The translations under genes and the position numbers were made by a program. The notes beneath the pieces are model-generated. The model did no database searches. It saw only the letters and a program-made list of their open reading frames with translations, and was not told the origin of the DNA. This document shows, piece after piece, positions 27,215 to 35,550 of a stretch of DNA of 64,000 nucleotides (position 1 is the stretch's first letter; the number at the start of each line of letters is the position of its first letter). This DNA comes from Verrucomicrobiia bacterium (lineage in GTDB: Bacteria > Verrucomicrobiota > Verrucomicrobiia > Verrucomicrobiales > Akkermansiaceae): contig CANHQJ010000010.1 of NCBI GenBank assembly GCA_947462875.1, positions 62,001 through 126,000 of the forward strand, read 5' to 3'.

Positions 27215-28663
27215 TCATTTCCAGCGACCGTGCCGCAGCACTTCGGGTGGCACCAGGCTCCGCCAGCGGGGATCGCCGTGTAGCCACATTTCCCGCACCT
27301 CGTAGCTGCTGATATTCATCAGTTCCGCATCGCCTTCGGCGATCTCGCGCACTTGTCCGATTTCTAACAGGTATTCCAAGAGTTTTCTCTGTTCGGTCGG
27401 TACATTGGCGGTGCGCGCGGTGGCGATGATGTCGCAGCCGGTGCGTGCCATCGGATAGACATAGAGGCGCAGGCCGTTGCGCAGCATGCGGCCGAAGGAT
27501 TCCAGCAAGCCGCCGGGAATTTCCTCATACCATTTTTCCTGGAAGAGTTCTTCGAACAAAGGCACGCCCAGCACGATGCCCACGGGCTTGCGGGTGTGGC
27601 GCGTCACGAATTCGCTGAGGCGGAAAAAGCGCGCGTACTTCGAGATCAGCACGTGTTTGCCCAAGGCCTGCAGCACATCGGCACGGGCGAGGAAATCCTC
27701 CTTGTTCACCTTGCCTTCATGCGTCAGCAGGTTGTTCATGGTGAGCTCCATCACCTCCAGGCAGTCCTTCGTTTCCTCACCGAAGTCCTGGCGAAACATC
27801 CGCGAGCCACGCGCCAGCATGTCCATGTGCAGGCGGGTCACCGGATCAAAACTTCCGCGTTTCAGGAGCACGGACTTGCCGTAAAACACATCGGCCGCTT
27901 GCTGGATCGAACCATCGGGCCCGAACAAGGCGGCATCCGCCAGGCCTTCTTCGACAAGCGACAGGGCGCATACCCTGTCCTCGAATTCGGCAGAGGAAAA
28001 TTCCGAGCCTTGCACATGCAGCATGTCGATCTCCACGCGGCGACGGTCCAGTCCCTCCATGAGCGCATGCAGCATTTCCGGCAGCGACTCGCGTTGGTAG
28101 AAGGCGGCTGTGAGCAAATTCACGCCGAGCACTCCCAGTGCCGATGCCTGCTCGGCATTCGTGTCATCGAGCAAGCGCACGTGCAGCACGATCTGTTGGA
28201 TGCTCCCGCGCGGTTCGTTTTGAAAACGCACGCCCATCCAGCCCTGGCAGGCACTGCTATCGACATCGCGAAACCCCCGCGCCCGCACCGTATCGGCGAG
28301 GGCGAAAAACGTGGTATGATCGCCGCGTTTCTCATCGAGCCGCTGCTGCAGGATGCCGAATTCGTGATCGAGCATGGCCTGCAGGCGCTTCACCGAGACA
28401 TAGCGATCACAGCGGCCGTAGATTTCATCGCTGAAGGTCATGTCGTAGGCGGACATGGTTTTCGCCACCGTGCCCGCCGCTCCGCCCGCGCGGAAAAACC
28501 AATTCGCGATTTCCTGGCCTGCGCCGATTTCGGCGATCGTGCCGTAGCGCAGCGGGTCCAGATTGATGGCGAGCGCTTTTTCCAGCGTGCCTTTGCTTTT
28601 GGCGGCGATCAACTCTTGCGGCATGGCGGGAAGATGGGGCATTTCGCGCCTTGCGGCAACCAT
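27215..28663 (-). CDS. Conserved bacterial protein of unknown function, about 480 aa
   Basis: Soluble protein without signal peptide or membrane segment. The most distinctive region is the N-terminal stretch AINLDPLRYGTIAEIGAGQE, followed by RAGGAAGTVAKTMSAYDMTF; related proteins with this stretch occur across bacteria without a settled function. The start is ambiguous: ATG 28663 overlaps the upstream stop (TGATG, coupled translation), while ATG 28642 is preceded by AAGG and begins MPHLPAMPQEL. No cofactor motif such as a P-loop can be named with confidence. It is probably translationally coupled to the small SH3-like protein upstream. Confidence 0.7.
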   Translation of the reverse strand: MVAARREMPHLPAMPQELIAAKSKGTLEKALAINLDPLRYGTIAEIGAGQEIANWFFRAGGAAGTVAKTMSAYDMTFSDEIYGRCDRYVSVKRLQAMLDHEFGILQQRLDEKRGDHTTFFALADTVRARGFRDVDSSACQGWMGVRFQNEPRGSIQQIVLHVRLLDDTNAEQASALGVLGVNLLTAAFYQRESLPEMLHALMEGLDRRRVEIDMLHVQGSEFSSAEFEDRVCALSLVEEGLADAALFGPDGSIQQAADVFYGKSVLLKRGSFDPVTRLHMDMLARGSRMFRQDFGEETKDCLEVMELTMNNLLTHEGKVNKEDFLARADVLQALGKHVLISKYARFFRLSEFVTRHTRKPVGIVLGVPLFEELFQEKWYEEIPGGLLESFGRMLRNGLRLYVYPMARTGCDIIATARTANVPTEQRKLLEYLLEIGQVREIAEGDAELMNISSYEVREMWLHGDPRWRSLVPPEVLRHGRWK

Positions 28664-29007
28664 CAATCAACCGTTTTCAGCAAATAATCCGCCACCCAGC
28701 CTTGTTCTCCGCGCTGATTGCGGCACCAGTGCCAGCGGTGGATGTGGCGCAGAGATTCTAACGCATCTCCGCGTTTCAAGGTCAGCACCGTGGGATCGAA
28801 TGCCTCGGTGGCGCTGAAACGTCCTTCGCCCAGCGGCTCCAGAATTTCCTCGGGGACGTAGCCGTTTTTGCCATCGCGATTTTCCGCCCACACCCAGCCC
28901 GGCCATGTCTGATCGCTGGGGCCTGTCGTTACCTCATCGCCGGGTTGCAGAAACAACGGATCGCTGTCCTTGTCCTCGTAGTCGGCATTGGCCACATAGT
29001 TCGTCAT
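28663..29007 (-). CDS. Small tandem SH3-like domain protein
   Basis: 114 residues from the ATG at 29007 (MTNYVANADYEDKD). Two SH3-like halves are visible: VANADYEDKDSDPLFLQPGD...WVWAENRDGKNGYVPEEIL and ATEAFDPTVLTLKRGDAL...WHWCRNQRGEQGWVADYLL. Both keep the ALYDY-like start and the G-Y/W-V-P/A ending of eukaryotic-type SH3 domains. It is cytoplasmic. The start is fixed by the promoter immediately upstream, which leaves no room for the in-frame ATG at 29028. It overlaps the next gene by one base (TGATG). Peptide binding or scaffolding is inferred. Confidence 0.72.
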   Translation of the reverse strand: MTNYVANADYEDKDSDPLFLQPGDEVTTGPSDQTWPGWVWAENRDGKNGYVPEEILEPLGEGRFSATEAFDPTVLTLKRGDALESLRHIHRWHWCRNQRGEQGWVADYLLKTVD

Positions 29008-29013
29008 GGCGCC

Positions 29014-29042
29014 AGAGTAGAAATCCATTCGCGCAAATGCAA
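29014..29042 (-). promoter_or_regulatory. Leaderless-type promoter of the SH3-like gene
   Basis: Minus strand: -35 TTGCAT (29037-29042), 17-nt spacer, -10 TACTCT (29014-29019), then 6 nt (GGCGCC) to the ATG at 29007. Confidence 0.55.
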
Positions 29043-29065
29043 GCGATTATGGCACGGTGGCTCGC

Positions 29066-30097
29066 TCAGGGCGGCGCGAACTGGATCACCAGATTCCGGA
29101 ACATTCCATCTCCGCCATGGCGGCCGCTGCGGTCGAGGCTGACCTGGTCAAGCGTGCCGATTTGGTCCGCATCGAACACTTTCGCGGACCGATAGACGCC
29201 ATCCTGACCACTCACTTCCACGGCCAGCTTCACCTGTCCCTTGGCGAGGCGCTGCACATCGATCTTCATGTCCACGAAGCCTCCTGCCGCCGGCGTGAAT
29301 CCCATGTCTTCATTGCTCGTCAGTTCTTGTCGCGTTCCCACTTTTTCGAATCGGAAGGCGCCCTCGTCCAGTCCGGGATGGAACAAGGCGCGGACCTTTC
29401 CCACGGACACGCCGACGTGATAGGTCCCTTCTCCGCCAGCCATGCCGCCGATTTTCACATGGATGCGAAAGCGATCGGGAAACTGTTTTTCGCCCGTGGC
29501 CTCCTGCGCCGAGACGCACAGGCGTTGATCGCCTTCGCCGAGTGCGCGCTTCCCCGACAGTCGCAGCGTTTCCTCCGCGACAGAGCCGTCCAAGTTGTCG
29601 CTGCTGAGCAAACGCATGCGCCGGTAGCCCTTGCGCAGTGAGCCGGCCGGTTGGCGGAAAAATTCCACGAACATCTGGCGCGATGGATGCGCTTTGCCGG
29701 GGTTCTCGCGTTCGTACAACAATCCGGCGGCCGCCACGCGCACGAGTTGCTGGGAGTCCCATGCCTCCTGGAACGTGAGGCGGTCCTGGATGATGCGAAA
29801 GCGCAAACGCGCCTCCGCGTCCTGCGGTGCGGGCATTTGTCGCAACAGCGGCAGCACATCCTTGCCCATGCGCAGGATGTCTTCCTGCGCGGCATTCCGC
29901 ACCGAAACCTTATCTGCCCCCAGAAGTGCGATCAACTTCCTGAGGTCTTCGGGGCTTTTGTGCTGAGACTCATTGAGCTTCCGCAGCGAGTCCGTATCCG
30001 TCTTCACCTCCGCCGCCTGAAGAAACTCCAACCGCCAATCCTCCGCCGCATGAGCAGACAAGTGGCAGAGCGCGAGCATGCCCAGCGCGATCCGCAT
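29066..30097 (-). CDS. Secreted HEAT-like / beta-sandwich protein, uncharacterised
   Basis: 343 residues from the ATG at 30097, chosen because MRIALGMLALCHLSAHA is a clean signal peptide. Residues about 35-110 are helical and HEAT-like (SPEDLRKLIALLGADKVSV, ILRMGKDVLPLLRQM). Residues about 190-343 look like a ConA/LamG-like sandwich (FPDRFRIHVKIGG, VDMKIDVQRLAKGQVKLAVE, MFRNLVIQF). No catalytic motif is seen. The layout echoes the three related sandwich proteins at 50.7-55.1 kb, but sequence similarity is weak by eye. Confidence 0.62.
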   Translation of the reverse strand: MRIALGMLALCHLSAHAAEDWRLEFLQAAEVKTDTDSLRKLNESQHKSPEDLRKLIALLGADKVSVRNAAQEDILRMGKDVLPLLRQMPAPQDAEARLRFRIIQDRLTFQEAWDSQQLVRVAAAGLLYERENPGKAHPSRQMFVEFFRQPAGSLRKGYRRMRLLSSDNLDGSVAEETLRLSGKRALGEGDQRLCVSAQEATGEKQFPDRFRIHVKIGGMAGGEGTYHVGVSVGKVRALFHPGLDEGAFRFEKVGTRQELTSNEDMGFTPAAGGFVDMKIDVQRLAKGQVKLAVEVSGQDGVYRSAKVFDADQIGTLDQVSLDRSGRHGGDGMFRNLVIQFAPP

Positions 30098-30172
30098 TTT
30101 GCCCAGCCTTTTGGTCCACCCGCTCACAGGACCTAGAATGCACCAAAACAGGACGCAGGGCAATGACGATGT

Positions 30173-30424
30173 TCAGCCCATGCTTCCACTTGCGACTGTC
30201 AGCAACATGGCTAGAACCGCCAGGATCATGGCCAGCAACACGAGGCCTGCGGCGACCGCGGCGATTTTCCCAGCGGTTTTTTTCCAATGCGTGACACCCC
30301 AGAGGAACAATGTTACCGCGGTCAGTAGCAGCAGGCTGATGACAATGGTGAACACTGGTATGCCGAACAGTCGCAGCGTGTCATGGTCGTAAGTGATCAT
30401 GAGATTCAGCTGAGATTGATTCAC
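30173..30424 (-). CDS. Small two-TM membrane protein
   Basis: 83 residues with two hydrophobic helices (about 20-43, IPVFTIVISLLLLTAVTLFLWG, written here only in part as motif; and about 53-78) joined by a short basic turn (THWKKTAGK). Its start overlaps the upstream gene's stop by 4 bp, so they are probably co-translated. No known family is recognised. Confidence 0.6.
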   Translation of the reverse strand: MNQSQLNLMITYDHDTLRLFGIPVFTIVISLLLLTAVTLFLWGVTHWKKTAGKIAAVAAGLVLLAMILAVLAMLLTVASGSMG

Positions 30425-30900
30425 TTTTTCTGATCCCCGGAAAGAAGCAGTTCCCTTAATGAAAAGGCCTCTGGCTTCCTCAGATATTCATGAAGTTGAA
30501 CTGATGATAGCTTCGGTATGTGTCCTCTTGTTACCTGATCTCCGAGCACTAGAATATTTTGCCCGAGATCCGGAGGTTCGATACTTTTGCCATTCTGCTC
30601 AACGGAAAAAATGAAACTTTTCCCGCCATTTTGATGGAAGACCGATCCGGTGGTCACGGGTGATGGTTTTTTCCCATCGTAGAAAATCACGTATGCGATT
30701 TCGTCGTTCTTGCGCAATCCATATACAATTCCAAAGAGCTGCGGACCTTTTTTGGCACAGGTGTAAACATGCGTCATATCCATCAGATCCGCTTGCGGGA
30801 TGGGTTCGGCCGCGTGGGATGAAGAGAGCAAGCTCCAGGATATGACCGTGAGAAAAAAAACACGCAATTTTAGCGAGTGTCGCAAAATGTAGTGGTTCAT
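30421..30900 (-). CDS. Small secreted protein of unknown function
   Basis: 159 residues from the ATG at 30900, which gives a good signal peptide (hydrophobic FFLTVISWSLLSSSHAAEP). The mature part is rich in beta-strand-like segments (QLFGIVYGLRKNDEIAYVIF, KSFIFSVEQNGKS). No family is recognised. It overlaps the small membrane protein gene by 4 bp. Base composition around it is less GC-rich than in its neighbours. Confidence 0.55.
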   Translation of the reverse strand: MNHYILRHSLKLRVFFLTVISWSLLSSSHAAEPIPQADLMDMTHVYTCAKKGPQLFGIVYGLRKNDEIAYVIFYDGKKPSPVTTGSVFHQNGGKSFIFSVEQNGKSIEPPDLGQNILVLGDQVTRGHIPKLSSVQLHEYLRKPEAFSLRELLLSGDQKK

Positions 30901-31025
30901 GTGCGACTTCGTGGTATGAGGAAAAACATCAGGAGGCAAGCAATTACGTATGTGAGTCTTGTGGGATGTAAAGTGATGGGTTTTCCAACGGTCACGCCCA
31001 CCGTTCAGAATGCCGTCATTTGCTT

Positions 31026-31054
31026 TTGCTTGTGTGGGGATTTCACGCTAAGAA
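31026..31054 (+). promoter_or_regulatory. Leaderless-type promoter of the symporter gene
   Basis: -35 TTGCTT (31026-31031), 17-nt spacer, -10 TAAGAA (31049-31054), then 6 nt (GGCGGC) to the ATG at 31061. Confidence 0.58.
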
Positions 31055-31060
31055 GGCGGC

Positions 31061-32344
31061 ATGGTGAACTGGTTCGAATGCTGGCAAAAGATTCCGCTGT
31101 ATCTGCGCACGCTCATCGGCATGGCTCTTGGCGCTGTGGTGGGATTGTGGCAGGGGCCGGACGCGGTGACGCTGGCGAAGCCAGGCAGCATTCTCATGGG
31201 GCTGGTGCAGATGCTGGCGGCACCCGTCGCGTTCTTCGCCATCGTCCATGCGCTGGCGGGGGCGAAGATCGAAAAAGGGAAAACGCCGCAGTTGATTCGG
31301 TTGCTCGCGACCAATACCATCGCCGCCATCATCATCGGCATGTGCGTGGCCAATCTCATCCAGCCGGGGAAACGCAACGCACTGGAGCAGGAGCGGGCTG
31401 CGATGAGCCAGGAGGCTGCCAAATTGCAGGACACCATCAGCGCGGTGCAGGAGCGGGCGAAGGAAACCAAGCTCACCGACAGCATCTATCAGATTCTCGA
31501 GCGGCTGCCCAAAACCGTGCTAGGTCCTTTCACCGATGGCAACGTGCTGGGCGTGGTGGTGCTGGCGATCTTGTTAGGCTTGGCGCTGCGGCGCGTTTCG
31601 CCGGATATTCATGCGACGACCACTACGGTCAAGGTCTTCATGGATGCCTTCATTGCCATCCTGCACTGGGTGGTGCAGCTCGTGCCTTTCATCGTGCTGG
31701 GCGTGGTGGCGGCGGAGGTGGGAAAAAACGGATTTTCCTCATTCCTCAATCTGCTCTGGCTGGTGGTGGCGGTGATCCTGGCGCTCTCGTTGCAATTTTG
31801 CTACTACATGCTGCGCGTGAAGCTGCAATCCTGGGTCACGCCGCGCTTGCTGATCCGGCACTGCCGCGATGCGCTGGTGATGGCCTTTTCCACCTCCAGC
31901 TCCACCGCTACCATGCCCGTCACCTATGAGTGCCTGCGCAACAATCTTAAGCTGCGCAAGCAGTCGGCCAATCTCGGTGCGCTGGTGGGGGCGAATTTCA
32001 ACAACGATGGCACGGCCTTGTATGAATCGATGGCGGCCTTGTTCATCGCCCAGTTGTTAGGCGCGGATCTCAGCCTCGCCCAGCAATTGATCATCGTGCT
32101 CTGCGCGATGGCGGCATCGATAGGCGCGGCCGGCATTCCTTCCTCCGGCATGCTGACGATGACCCTGGTGCTCACCGCCGTGGGCCTGCCGCTGGAATAC
32201 AGCCTGCTGCTGATTCCTGTCGATTGGTTCCTCGATCGTTTCCGCACGATGATCAACGTCAGCGGCGACCTCTGCGTGGCCTGCGTGCTCGATGGCAAGC
32301 AACCGGAGTCCGGGCATGTGCCGGGAGTGAAAAGTGAGCAGTGA
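31061..32344 (+). CDS. Dicarboxylate/amino acid:cation symporter (DAACS family)
   Basis: 427 residues, multi-spanning membrane protein. The family core is intact: the Ser-rich HP1 loop STSSSTATMP, NNDGTALYE in TM7 (NMDGT in most relatives, with Asn for Met here), GAAGIPSSG in HP2, and DRFRTMINVSGD in TM8. These carry out sodium- or proton-coupled uptake of glutamate, aspartate or C4-dicarboxylates. A polar, helical insert (LEQERAAMSQEAAKLQDT..., about 107-145) lies in an extramembrane loop after TM3. It appears to be a single-gene transcript with its own promoter, convergent with hisC. Confidence 0.88.
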   Translation: MVNWFECWQKIPLYLRTLIGMALGAVVGLWQGPDAVTLAKPGSILMGLVQMLAAPVAFFAIVHALAGAKIEKGKTPQLIRLLATNTIAAIIIGMCVANLIQPGKRNALEQERAAMSQEAAKLQDTISAVQERAKETKLTDSIYQILERLPKTVLGPFTDGNVLGVVVLAILLGLALRRVSPDIHATTTTVKVFMDAFIAILHWVVQLVPFIVLGVVAAEVGKNGFSSFLNLLWLVVAVILALSLQFCYYMLRVKLQSWVTPRLLIRHCRDALVMAFSTSSSTATMPVTYECLRNNLKLRKQSANLGALVGANFNNDGTALYESMAALFIAQLLGADLSLAQQLIIVLCAMAASIGAAGIPSSGMLTMTLVLTAVGLPLEYSLLLIPVDWFLDRFRTMINVSGDLCVACVLDGKQPESGHVPGVKSEQ

Positions 32345-32364
32345 GCCGTGGATGGGATTTTGAA

Positions 32365-32389
32365 GACAGGGATTTCAAATCCCTGCTCC
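32365..32389. repeat. 25-bp palindromic repeat, copy 1, overlapping the hisC stop
   Basis: Contains the perfect palindrome CAGGGATTT-C-AAATCCCTG (32367-32385) plus flanks; the same 25 bp recurs exactly at 38765-38789. It lies at the convergent ends of the symporter and hisC and supplies the hisC stop codon (32375-32377). It probably folds as a transcript-end hairpin on both strands. Confidence 0.8.
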
Positions 32390-33478
32390 TGAGAGCACTT
32401 CATCCATCACTTCCATGCAACGGCGGTTTTGTTCCATGGTGCCGACGGAGATGCGCACCCATTCCGGCAGCATGTAGCTGCTCATGGCGCGCAGGATGAT
32501 GCCGCGCTGCAGCATCTTGCGGAAGAGGCCGTCGCCGTCGCCCACTTTTACGAGCACGAAGTTCGCCACGCTGGGCACAAACTCCAGGCCGCGGTCGCGG
32601 AATGCCTGATGGTAAAACGCCAGACCCTCGGTGTTGACGGCTTTGGTTTTTTCCATGTGGCTGTCATCCGTGAGTGCGGCGAGGGCGCCTGCCTGCGCGA
32701 TGGCGTTGACGTTGAAGGGCTGTCGTGCTTTTTGCAGGATGTCCGCGAGGCCTTTGGGAGCCAGGCCGTAGCCGACGCGCAGGGCGGCGAGACCGTGGAT
32801 CTTCGAGCAGGTGCGCAGCACGCAGGCATTGCGACCTTCGCGGACGTATTTCAGCGTGTCGGGCGCGTCGTCGAGAAATTCATAATACGCTTCATCGAAC
32901 ACCGCGATGGCGTGCTCGGGCAGTCGGTCCATGAAGCGATCCAGCGCTTCCTGCCCGACCATTGTGCCGGTGGGGTTGTTCGGGTTCGCGATGAATACCA
33001 GGCGCGTGTTTGGCGTGATGGCATCGGCCATGGCATCCAGATCGTGGACAAAGCCGGGATCCGCGACCTTCACGTACTTGGCGCCGAAAAGCGTGGCCAT
33101 CAGTTTATACACCACAAAGGCATGCTCCGCGGCGATCAATTCCGCCTGTGGATGGAGGAAACTGTGGCAGAGCAGCTCGATGATTTCGTTAGAGCCATTG
33201 CCGAGGATCACGTTTTCGCGGCCCAGACCGAATTTTTCCGCAATCGCCGTGCGCAGTCGGTAGCCGCCGCCATCGGGGTAAATGTGAGCGTCTTCCAGGG
33301 CCAGGCGCATCGCTTCTTTCGCCTTGGGCGAGGGGCCCAACGGATTCTCATTTGAAGCGAGCTTGATGATGTCCTCCGGTCGCAGTCCGAGCTCGCGAGC
33401 GGTTTCATCGATGGGTTTTCCCGGTTCATACGCGACCAAATCACAGACAAAACGATTGGCAAAATTTTCCACAGCCAT
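32375..33478 (-). CDS. hisC: Histidinol-phosphate aminotransferase
   Basis: 367 residues, full length for HisC. Motifs: LASNENPLGPSP near the N-terminus, NPNNPTGT for PLP/substrate binding, VFDEAYYEF with the cofactor-contacting Asp/Tyr, and TCSKIHGLAALRVGYG with the PLP-forming Lys. It converts imidazole-acetol phosphate to histidinol phosphate in histidine synthesis, although related enzymes can also act on phenylalanine or tyrosine precursors. No other his gene is adjacent. Upstream, TTGACG (rc of 33511-33516) with a weak -10 about 9 nt before the ATG could be its promoter. The last residues and stop are encoded by a palindromic repeat. Confidence 0.9.
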   Translation of the reverse strand: MAVENFANRFVCDLVAYEPGKPIDETARELGLRPEDIIKLASNENPLGPSPKAKEAMRLALEDAHIYPDGGGYRLRTAIAEKFGLGRENVILGNGSNEIIELLCHSFLHPQAELIAAEHAFVVYKLMATLFGAKYVKVADPGFVHDLDAMADAITPNTRLVFIANPNNPTGTMVGQEALDRFMDRLPEHAIAVFDEAYYEFLDDAPDTLKYVREGRNACVLRTCSKIHGLAALRVGYGLAPKGLADILQKARQPFNVNAIAQAGALAALTDDSHMEKTKAVNTEGLAFYHQAFRDRGLEFVPSVANFVLVKVGDGDGLFRKMLQRGIILRAMSSYMLPEWVRISVGTMEQNRRCMEVMDEVLSGAGI

Positions 33479-33589
33479 GGCGGGCGCAAGATTTCACTGA
33501 TTCGCATGACCGTCAACCACGGATTCATCCATCGGTGCGGCGCCTCTGCAGAATTGCGTAAAAAATGCTGACATGATACCATTCTTTAC

Positions 33590-33617
33590 TTGTCATACAG
33601 AAGCTAATCTGTACTAA
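33590..33617 (+). promoter_or_regulatory. Promoter with embedded palindromic operator, second hybrid regulator
   Basis: -35 TTGTCA (33590-33595), 16-nt spacer, -10 TACTAA (33612-33617), ATG 8 nt later. The spacer is filled by the perfect palindrome TACAGA-AGCTAA-TCTGTA (33596-33613). Such a site fits an autorepressing dimeric regulator, the product of the gene itself (inference). Confidence 0.55.
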
Positions 33618-33625
33618 TAACCTTC

Positions 33626-34786
33626 ATGGAAGCCAAACGCAAAAGAAAGAAACGCGCGAATCCGATGGCGAACTTGTCGCAGCACCTCGCCGGCCCTGTG
33701 GAGAAGGACAGCCGCGTCTTGCAAGCGGAGATCGCCCTGCGCCGCAATTTGCGTTCCGGCAGCTGGGAGAAGTTTGTTCCGGGCATCCGCACGCTGGCCA
33801 CTTCCTTCGGCGTCAGTCCTGCCACGATGGTCAAGGCGGTCGAGCGCGTGCGTCAGGATGGTTGGATCAGCAACGAGGGCATACGCCGGCGTTTCACGAT
33901 TCATCGCGATGTCATTCTGAAATCCAAGGGCAAGGAGCAGGTCCTGCGCACGCTGTTGCTTTTGGCACCGAAGAGCGGTCGCACCGAGCCCGCGCGTGGC
34001 ACCTCGCAGTTGCTGCTGCATCTCTGGGAAATTCTCACGCCCAATGGCTGGAGCATCCGCTTTCACCTCGATGACTACGCCTCCGGCAAACGCCGTCAGA
34101 AACAATGGGATGACTTGGTCAATTTGGAAAAACCGCAGGCCGTGGTCGCCATTCTCGGCACGCCTGCGATGGCCGCCTGGGCGCGCGACACCAAGATTCC
34201 GATGTTCTTCTGCGGTGGTGCGTTAGGCGAATTTTCCGTGCCCATGGCCGGTGTTTCCTCCAGCTTGATGTTGGAAGATGCGCTCGATCGCCTGATCGCC
34301 CTGGGACATTACAAAATCACCCTGCCCTTGTGTGAACGCGCACCGTCCTTCGCCGCGAACCTGAAAGGCACGATCAGCCGCAAGCTGATCATGGCGAACC
34401 ACGATTTCATTTCCGAGCTGAACACGCCCTCTGATGACTCGAGCGGTGTCGATGTTTTCCGCAAATGCCTCGATCGTGCGTTTGCGGTCACGACGCCCAC
34501 GGCGATCATTTGTCTGGACTGGCGCGAATACATCGCCGCGCTCTGCTATGTGCAGGAAAAGGGAATGAAAGTGCCCAGGGACATTTCGTTGGTGTGCCTC
34601 AGCCACGACCACTCGGCGGATTGGTTCTCGCCTGTGCCGAGCCACTTCATGCACCCGCTGGACAAGTTGGCGAGCACGCTGGGCAATTGGCTGGAAGACA
34701 TGTCCACCTACAATGACTTCACGCTATCCGCCAGTGTGCGCGGTACCTGGGTGGAAGGTGAAACGGTCGCGCCGCCGCGTTCGTAA
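33626..34786 (+). CDS. GntR-type HTH / LacI-type sensor hybrid regulator (second copy)
   Basis: 386 residues. A very basic N-terminal tail (EAKRKRKKR) precedes a GntR-like winged helix (about 28-90: LQAEIALRRNLRSGSWE, IRTLATSFGVSPATMVKAVERV). Residues about 100-386 form a LacI-like effector domain (LIALGHYKITLPLCERA, KVPRDISLVCLSHDHSADW). It is a paralogue of the regulator at 24.7-25.8 kb with the same domain order. A perfect palindrome sits inside its own promoter, suggesting autoregulation. Regulated genes are not evident next to it; the downstream DUF4230 gene follows after 14 bp. Confidence 0.78.
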   Translation: MEAKRKRKKRANPMANLSQHLAGPVEKDSRVLQAEIALRRNLRSGSWEKFVPGIRTLATSFGVSPATMVKAVERVRQDGWISNEGIRRRFTIHRDVILKSKGKEQVLRTLLLLAPKSGRTEPARGTSQLLLHLWEILTPNGWSIRFHLDDYASGKRRQKQWDDLVNLEKPQAVVAILGTPAMAAWARDTKIPMFFCGGALGEFSVPMAGVSSSLMLEDALDRLIALGHYKITLPLCERAPSFAANLKGTISRKLIMANHDFISELNTPSDDSSGVDVFRKCLDRAFAVTTPTAIICLDWREYIAALCYVQEKGMKVPRDISLVCLSHDHSADWFSPVPSHFMHPLDKLASTLGNWLEDMSTYNDFTLSASVRGTWVEGETVAPPRS

Positions 34787-34800
34787 CTTTTCTCCCCGCC

Positions 34801-35478
34801 ATGCAGATGCCGAAGAGTTCCCGCAGCATCCGTCTTGCGATCGCGATCAGCATCGTCATCGTGGTGCTCACGGGTGCGCTTTACCTGCTGCTCTATCACG
34901 GCCCGGCGCGCCTCATCACTCATTCGAAAAACACCACCGAGGAGCTCGGCAGGACCGTCTATCGGGCGTTGGATGAGTTGGCCAACCTGCGGCCTAAGGT
35001 CATCGTCTCGGGCCGCACCATCATCGAGGGCACTGCGGAAATCGCGGAGCTCACCACCGTCGAAAAAAACTTCGAACAAACGCACACGGTCGAGACCACC
35101 TGGCTGGGCAGCACCAAGCGGCTCAATGTCAAAGGGCGTTTCACCGCCAAAGCGGGGTTTGATCTGAAACAGGCGATCACCATCGATGTGGCGGAAGACG
35201 GAAAAATCATCCGCGTTTCCCTGCCGCCGGCGCGCATTCACTCCGTCGAGCAAACGAACGTGGAAATCCTGGAGGATGAAAACGGCTACTGGAACAAAAT
35301 CACCAAGGAGCAGCGACAGGAGGCGCTCAACGCGCTGATGTCGGACGCGCGCAAGTCCGTCGGGGAAACACCGATCCTGCGCGAGGCGGAGCAGTCCTTT
35401 GAAAAACAGATCGCCGATATCATACGCCGGCAGGTTCCCCAGGATAGCAAGGTCATCATCGAGTATCCGAAGCAGTGA
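34801..35478 (+). CDS. Membrane-anchored DUF4230 protein
   Basis: 225 residues with one N-terminal transmembrane helix (about 11-32) and an extracytoplasmic domain. The segment LANLRPKVIVSGRTIIEGTA, followed by IAELTTVEKNFEQTH, and the terminal QIADIIRRQV match the general layout of DUF4230 proteins, whose function is unknown. It lies 14 bp after the regulator and could be co-transcribed with it. Confidence 0.68.
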   Translation: MQMPKSSRSIRLAIAISIVIVVLTGALYLLLYHGPARLITHSKNTTEELGRTVYRALDELANLRPKVIVSGRTIIEGTAEIAELTTVEKNFEQTHTVETTWLGSTKRLNVKGRFTAKAGFDLKQAITIDVAEDGKIIRVSLPPARIHSVEQTNVEILEDENGYWNKITKEQRQEALNALMSDARKSVGETPILREAEQSFEKQIADIIRRQVPQDSKVIIEYPKQ

Positions 35479-35512
35479 GCGGAACATTTTGGGAAGCCGT
35501 GAGATTCCCCCC

Positions 35513-35540
35513 TTGCGCAACGGGAATGCTGCGCTAGCAT
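35513..35540 (+). promoter_or_regulatory. Promoter that fixes the start at 35551
   Basis: -35 TTGCGC (35513-35518), 16-nt spacer, -10 TAGCAT (35535-35540), 10 nt before ATG 35551. The in-frame ATG at 35539 is part of the -10 box and so is unlikely to be transcribed. Confidence 0.45.
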
Positions 35541-35550
35541 GATGCACCTT

